This document shows, in pieces, positions 22,549 through 25,205 of a DNA stretch of 25,205 nt. The notes under the pieces were generated by a model. It saw only the letters and a list, made by a program, of their open reading frames with translations. It did not search any database and was not told the origin of the DNA. Where the stretch lies: positions 1 through 25,205 of the IMG/VR virus record IMGVR_UViG_3300044618_000289; one strand, written 5' to 3'. Numbering within the stretch: the first letter of the stretch is position 1; the number at the start of each line of letters is the position of its first letter. The DNA is from a virus. A program made the translations under genes and the position numbers.

Positions 22549-22743
22549 TTAGTTCTTGTAACCTCCGCCTGACTTCTTATACTCAGCAGCAAGAAGTTGA
22601 GCCTTACGAGCAGACCATTCTCCTGGATCTCCGCCCTTAGTTCCAGCCTTTATCTTTTTAAATAAACTCTTACGCATTCCAGGCTTAGTGTAATTACCAG
22701 CCTCATTTACTTTTGACTTTGGTTTTGCTGCTTTTTTTGGCAC
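22549..22743 (-). CDS. Small basic phage protein (64 aa), GTG start
   Basis: I start at GTG 22743, with GGAGGAG (22750-22756) six bases upstream. The product PKKAAKPKSKVNEAGNYTKP, GMRKSLFKKIKAGTKGGDPG, EWSARKAQLLAAEYKKSGGG holds 'SKVN-AGNYTKPGMRK-LF-IKAG-KGG-PG-WSARKAQ-LA-YK--GGGYK', a recurring small domain of unknown function in aquatic phages. The beginning overlaps the end of the 44-residue gene by 41 bases in another frame. Confidence 0.85.
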   Translation of the reverse strand: MPKKAAKPKSKVNEAGNYTKPGMRKSLFKKIKAGTKGGDPGEWSARKAQLLAAEYKKSGGGYKN

Positions 22744-22837
22744 TCTTAACTCCTCCACTCTTTGGTACACAGTTAGGAACTCTCTTACCATTCTTCATCT
22801 TAAAACCTTTTTGAACGTAACCTTCCCAACAAGCCAC
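22703..22837 (-). CDS. 44-residue protein with KNGKRVPNCVP motif, GTG start
   Basis: An ORF starting at GTG 22837, which overlaps the previous TAG by one base (TAGTG). The product MACWEGYVQKGFKMKNGKRV, PNCVPKSGGVKSAKKSSKTK, VKSK contains 'CW-GY-G-K-KNGK-VPNCVP', which recurs in small phage proteins. It has two Cys (3, 23) and a Lys/Ser tail. The last 41 bases also code the start of the following gene. Confidence 0.7.
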   Translation of the reverse strand: MACWEGYVQKGFKMKNGKRVPNCVPKSGGVKSAKKSSKTKVKSK

Positions 22838-23097
22838 TAGCAATCCCACTTTCTTAGTGCTAGTGCTTTACGAGTTGGCTTGCCATTCTTTTCCATAGGT
22901 CCTGGCATTCCACCCATTCTTGCACAGAATGATTTACGACGGGCTGCAGACTTCTTAGACTTCTTTGCTTGCTTAGCAGATACAGGTGGCTTTAATGTTC
23001 CGCCAGTCTCACGCTTGTATGATGCACGACCTTTAGCATTTAATCCACCCTCTGGATTTTTGCCTTCCTTACGTTGCCACGCTGCTGTCTTTGCCAT
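22837..23097 (-). CDS. Small basic phage protein (86 aa, DUF6321-like)
   Basis: The product MAKTAAWQRKEGKNPEGGLN, AKGRASYKRETGGTLKPPVS, SFCARMGGMPGPMEKNGKPT, RKALALRKWDC matches a phage family with 'W-RKEGKNP-GGLN-KGR-SY-R-TG--LK-PV' and 'F-ARM-GMPGPM---G-PTR-ALALR-W'. I associate it with DUF6321, though the number is from memory. It is highly basic. It starts on the stop of the previous gene. Confidence 0.85.
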   Translation of the reverse strand: MAKTAAWQRKEGKNPEGGLNAKGRASYKRETGGTLKPPVSAKQAKKSKKSAARRKSFCARMGGMPGPMEKNGKPTRKALALRKWDC

Positions 23098-23348
23098 TAT
23101 CTTCCCTGACTTCTATGAGCATTGCTCTTGTGGAATTTCTGCACGGCCTTTACGCCTTGCTTTATGGTTTTTGATCCACCTTTTTTTGTGAGGTTGATTT
23201 TATCCCACTTACCTTGATTTGTATTAGTGTGATCAACAATAACGTCGCCCTTTTTATTTTTAGAAACTTTATGAACTACCCTGGCTTTCTTTCCAGGAAT
23301 ACCAGTAGTAAGAGTTACTGGCTTCTCTTCCTTCTTCTTATCAGCCAT
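23097..23348 (-). CDS. Small Lys-rich protein (83 aa)
   Basis: The product MADKKKEEKPVTLTTGIPGK, KARVVHKVSKNKKGDVIVDH, TNTNQGKWDKINLTKKGGSK has a beta-type middle between Lys-rich ends and finishes KAVQKFHKSNAHRSQGR. No named family is known to me. It is coupled to both neighbours by shared bases. Confidence 0.8.
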   Translation of the reverse strand: MADKKKEEKPVTLTTGIPGKKARVVHKVSKNKKGDVIVDHTNTNQGKWDKINLTKKGGSKTIKQGVKAVQKFHKSNAHRSQGR

Positions 23349-23530
23349 CAGGTCACCGACTTCTTATGTTTATAACGAATTGGGGCTTTAGGCTTTCTCA
23401 CTATGCCGCCCTTCTTTCTCTTTAATCTGGCACCACCAGCCTCATATTTACTCTCAGTAACATTTGTTTGAATATTTTTTTGTGGCTGCTTACCAGCCCT
23501 TGCTCCGATGTTCCTGCGCCGTCTTGCCAT
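23348..23530 (-). CDS. Small Arg/Lys-rich protein (60 aa)
   Basis: The product MARRRRNIGARAGKQPQKNI, QTNVTESKYEAGGARLKRKK, GGIVRKPKAPIRYKHKKSVT is almost wholly basic and low in hydrophobic residues, so probably disordered and nucleic-acid binding. It shares single bases with both neighbouring stops and starts. Family not recognised. Confidence 0.78.
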   Translation of the reverse strand: MARRRRNIGARAGKQPQKNIQTNVTESKYEAGGARLKRKKGGIVRKPKAPIRYKHKKSVT

Positions 23531-23706
23531 TACTTACTCTTTTTCTTCTTTGACATTCCCGCTTCGCTCATTGCAATAGCAACAGCCTGCTTCTTTGATT
23601 TAACAACTGGGCCTTTACCAGGACCCTTCTTACCACTATGAAGTTTACCTTCTTTGTACTCCTTCATAACCTTTTCAACTTTGCCTTTTGCTTTTTTAGT
23701 TGCCAT
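23530..23706 (-). CDS. Small Lys-rich protein (58 aa, DUF6496-like)
   Basis: The product MATKKAKGKVEKVMKEYKEG, KLHSGKKGPGKGPVVKSKKQ, AVAIAMSEAGMSKKKKSK carries 'KVM-E-K-GKLHSG--G--VKS-KQA-AIA-SEA', a small domain found in phages and bacteria that I associate with DUF6496. Three in-frame ATGs exist (23712, 23709, 23706). I choose the third because AGAGG (23713-23717) is then six bases upstream. Confidence 0.83.
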   Translation of the reverse strand: MATKKAKGKVEKVMKEYKEGKLHSGKKGPGKGPVVKSKKQAVAIAMSEAGMSKKKKSK

Positions 23707-23791
23707 CATCATCCTCTTCTATTTGGTCATCTAATTCTACCGCATCAAACTCAAAGAGAGATGGGTCTAATAACTCCTCAAAATTTCCCAA
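23696..23791 (-). CDS. Possible 31-residue acidic protein, TTG start
   Basis: An open frame between the connector gene and the Lys-rich array. From TTG at 23791 (three bases after the connector stop) it codes LGNFEELLDPSLFEFDAVEL followed by DDQIEEDDDGN and overlaps the next gene. The strong acidity contrasts with its basic neighbours. There is no clear ribosome site, so it is only a candidate. Confidence 0.4.
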   Translation of the reverse strand: MGNFEELLDPSLFEFDAVELDDQIEEDDDGN

Positions 23792-23793
23792 GG

Positions 23794-24327
23794 CTAGTTT
23801 GCGTATGCTTGGAACTGAGGATCATTTACTAACTCCTCTGAGTTGACTAGGTTGCAGTCTATAGTTACTACTGAATAACGTTCGGCGTATCTTCCACGAG
23901 GCAAGACTCTTGTAGGTACAAATACCTGATCTTGAAATACCACACGATCCTTAATGTGTTGGTTTGGATCAGTTACCATTGCTGGAATAAGTCTGTTTAT
24001 ATCTGCTACAGAAACTACGAGGCGCAGAGTATCTACTACGTAGAATCCTCGTTCATTCATTATGTTTGTACCACGAATTAACTGAGCCAAAATTACAGGC
24101 AAATCAAATGGGTCATTCCATCTACGACCTTTAGTAGGATCTTGATTTGATACATCATAAACTGGATCTACATAGTTTGCGTAGTCTGCAGCAAGGGCTG
24201 CATCATCCCAAGTCCACCAGTCAACAATAGTTCCAATAGGGTCACGAAGTTCGTCAACCATGCCCTCATCCATAGAGAGGGTTTCAAACCCTATCTTAAA
24301 TCGTCCTTGGACTTTAGAACCACGCAT
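23794..24327 (-). CDS. Probable head-tail connector/neck protein (177 aa)
   Basis: A protein with DPIGTIVDWWTWDDAALAAD, PFDLPVILAQLIRGTNIMNE, RGFYVVDTLRLVVSVADINR and the strand series HIKDRVVFQDQVFVPTRVLP, RGRYAERYSVVTIDCN. The beta-rich second half resembles head-closure proteins, and its place before the tail genes fits. I know no definite family motif. The call is from position and general fold. Confidence 0.55.
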   Translation of the reverse strand: MRGSKVQGRFKIGFETLSMDEGMVDELRDPIGTIVDWWTWDDAALAADYANYVDPVYDVSNQDPTKGRRWNDPFDLPVILAQLIRGTNIMNERGFYVVDTLRLVVSVADINRLIPAMVTDPNQHIKDRVVFQDQVFVPTRVLPRGRYAERYSVVTIDCNLVNSEELVNDPQFQAYAN

Positions 24328-24347
24328 AGTGGAGATTATCCCTCAAA

Positions 24348-24557
24348 CTAACGGTGCAATCTGCCCCAACTAACTTTGTCCCACACTCTTTCGTGGAAAT
24401 AGTATAAAACAAAGTTAATGCCATTAGTTAGTACTGTTCCTGCGCCTGCTAATTTAGCCTCGCCAGTCAAAGCATAAATACAAACAAAAGTAACAAAGAC
24501 GGCTACTACTCTCCAAGTAAGGGCTTTAACTAAAGACCTAGATTTAGCAATTTTCAT
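24348..24557 (-). CDS. DUF2061-like membrane protein
   Basis: A 69-residue protein: SRSLVKALTWRVVAVFVTFV (two helices) and YYFHERVWDKVSWGR. The pattern 'RS--KA-TWR--A---TF', a second span TVLTNGINFVLYYFHER and 'W-GR' is the DUF2061 family, which is mostly bacterial. It has two hydrophobic segments (about 14-32 and 36-53). It may be acquired from a host or be part of a phage set. It is joined by ATGA to the previous gene. Confidence 0.8.
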   Translation of the reverse strand: MKIAKSRSLVKALTWRVVAVFVTFVCIYALTGEAKLAGAGTVLTNGINFVLYYFHERVWDKVSWGRLHR

Positions 24558-24829
24558 AGCAATAAATCAGGTCGCTTGCCAGCAACAATTTCTACTGCTG
24601 TGCCATTCCAATAAATCTTGCCATCGCATGCTATGTTCATCTTTCTTTCACCGTCAACAAAACTGGACTCACCGTAGACATAACCATTAATTTCAAGTTG
24701 ACTTGCCAGTTTTTCACCTTCGTCTGTAATTATTCGCCAAACTAAATCTCCATTGCCTACTTTGGTGTTATAACGAATTTGAAAATGTTTATTTGATTTA
24801 AAAAACCACTTCTTAAACTTCTCAATCAT
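24554..24829 (-). CDS. Hypothetical protein (91 aa)
   Basis: A protein beginning MIEKFKKWFFKSNKHFQIRY, then NTKVGNGDLVWRIITDEGEK, LASQLEINGYVYGESSFVDG, ERKMNIACDGKIYWNGTAVE, IVAGKRPDLLL. It looks like a beta-rich domain with a basic N-terminal helix. I do not recognise the family. It lies between two membrane proteins with overlapping starts and stops. Confidence 0.75.
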   Translation of the reverse strand: MIEKFKKWFFKSNKHFQIRYNTKVGNGDLVWRIITDEGEKLASQLEINGYVYGESSFVDGERKMNIACDGKIYWNGTAVEIVAGKRPDLLL

Positions 24830-25019
24830 TATTATCCTGCCTTTGGTTAGTGCGGTTAAGAATCCACGTTAAACGAGTTGAGGCGGTTGTTTGAAATGTA
24901 AAAGGAAAAATAGAGTGAATAAAACAAACAACGGCTGAAAATAAAAGAGTAGCCACTATGAGCCACGCCTCTACCATGTGCTTAAAATAGTTTTCGTGAA
25001 CTAATTTAAGGTGTTTCAT
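24822..25019 (-). CDS. DUF6356-like membrane protein (65 aa)
   Basis: The product MKHLKLVHENYFKHMVEAWL, IVATLLFSAVVCFIHSIFPF, TFQTTASTRLTWILNRTNQR has 'HENYFKHM' followed by one hydrophobic helix (about 18-36) and 'HSIFPFTFQTTAS'. This matches a small family ('YFEHM...HA-FPF-F--T-S') that I associate with DUF6356. It overlaps both neighbours by a few bases. Confidence 0.75.
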   Translation of the reverse strand: MKHLKLVHENYFKHMVEAWLIVATLLFSAVVCFIHSIFPFTFQTTASTRLTWILNRTNQRQDNND

Positions 25020-25205
25020 AAACCCAGTTCTTTGCGTTTCTGAGTAGCGCTAATAACCTCAATTTCATCCCCCAACTTAACTTGTTCTATTTTGTATCCA
25101 ACATCTCTACCATATACTATGTTTGTTATATTGGGTAATCTAATAACCATCGAGTCTTTCATTTCAGGTTCTTTTTTAATGTAATTTTTTACTTCAGAAA
25201 AAGTT
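25016..25205 (-). CDS. C-terminal end of an unknown gene (cut by window edge)
   Basis: The open frame from the right edge to the TGA at 25016, overlapping the next ATG by four bases. The 62 visible residues include TFSEVKNYIKKEPEMKDSMV, IRLPNITNIVYGRDVGYKIE and QVKLGDEIEVISATQKRKEL. No family recognised; the start is outside the window. Confidence 0.7.
   Translation of the reverse strand, partial: TFSEVKNYIKKEPEMKDSMVIRLPNITNIVYGRDVGYKIEQVKLGDEIEVISATQKRKELGL

Noticed and set aside
22548-22592. Upstream extension of the 78-residue basic protein
   Set aside because: The extra residues overlap the previous gene, while the family-like start MALAKSQQSLKKW lies at the ATG at 22547.
1-25205. tRNA, rRNA, integrase, attachment site or insertion sequence
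   Set aside because: I saw no cloverleaf-like sequence, recombinase motif or terminal repeats. A covariance-model scan would be needed to exclude a tRNA fully.

Overview
This window is a densely packed, AT-rich stretch of a tailed double-stranded DNA phage genome with a contractile tail. Every gene I can support lies on the minus strand, so transcription runs from high to low coordinates. Neighbouring genes are close, and many share 1, 4 or 8 bases (TAATG, ATGA or GTGA junctions, or an 8-base overlap), which points to translational coupling. The sheath, tube, tape measure, baseplate and adhesin genes fix the virion type. The DnaB, DnaG, loader and initiator genes show a phage that assembles its own replisome. 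The small Lys-rich families and the DUF2061-like and DUF6356-like membrane proteins resemble genes of aquatic (freshwater or marine) phages. The host cannot be fixed from this window.

In order of transcription, 25205-23700 holds the end of an unknown gene, three small genes (two membrane proteins) and a probable head-tail connector. 23791-21909 is an array of about eleven tiny genes for very basic or Cys-rich proteins, plus one doubtful acidic ORF, most of them stop-start coupled. It ends at a strong intrinsic terminator (21866-21883). A short leader (21782-21865) precedes the tail block: a small membrane protein, an HK97-gp10-like protein, a tail terminator candidate, the sheath, the tube and an assembly chaperone. 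The chaperone has an apparent +1 frameshift extension. Then come the tape measure with a lysozyme-like domain, a hub-associated protein, a LysM-like protein, a gpD/gp27-like hub, gp25, a gp6/J-like wedge, a gp5-like spike, two fibre or tip proteins, and a tail protein I fused to two carbohydrate-binding-like modules.

Below 6900 come a small membrane protein (holin candidate), an unknown alpha/beta protein, and then the replication block: a winged-helix initiator carrying iteron-like repeats, several tiny proteins, a DnaC/IstB-type helicase loader, a SWIM zinc-finger protein, an unknown protein, the DnaB helicase, the DnaG-type primase, a zinc-ribbon microprotein and the start of an SNF2-type helicase cut by the window edge. 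No DNA polymerase, terminase, portal, capsid, tRNA, integrase or CRISPR array is visible.

The three most interesting points are a lambda-O-like origin candidate inside the initiator gene (about 5613-5772), a recoding site in the tail chaperone (about 17370) where an ORF without a start codon follows UUU-C, and the array of tiny Lys-rich and Cys-rich genes, which includes two neighbours that both begin MCATCGC.
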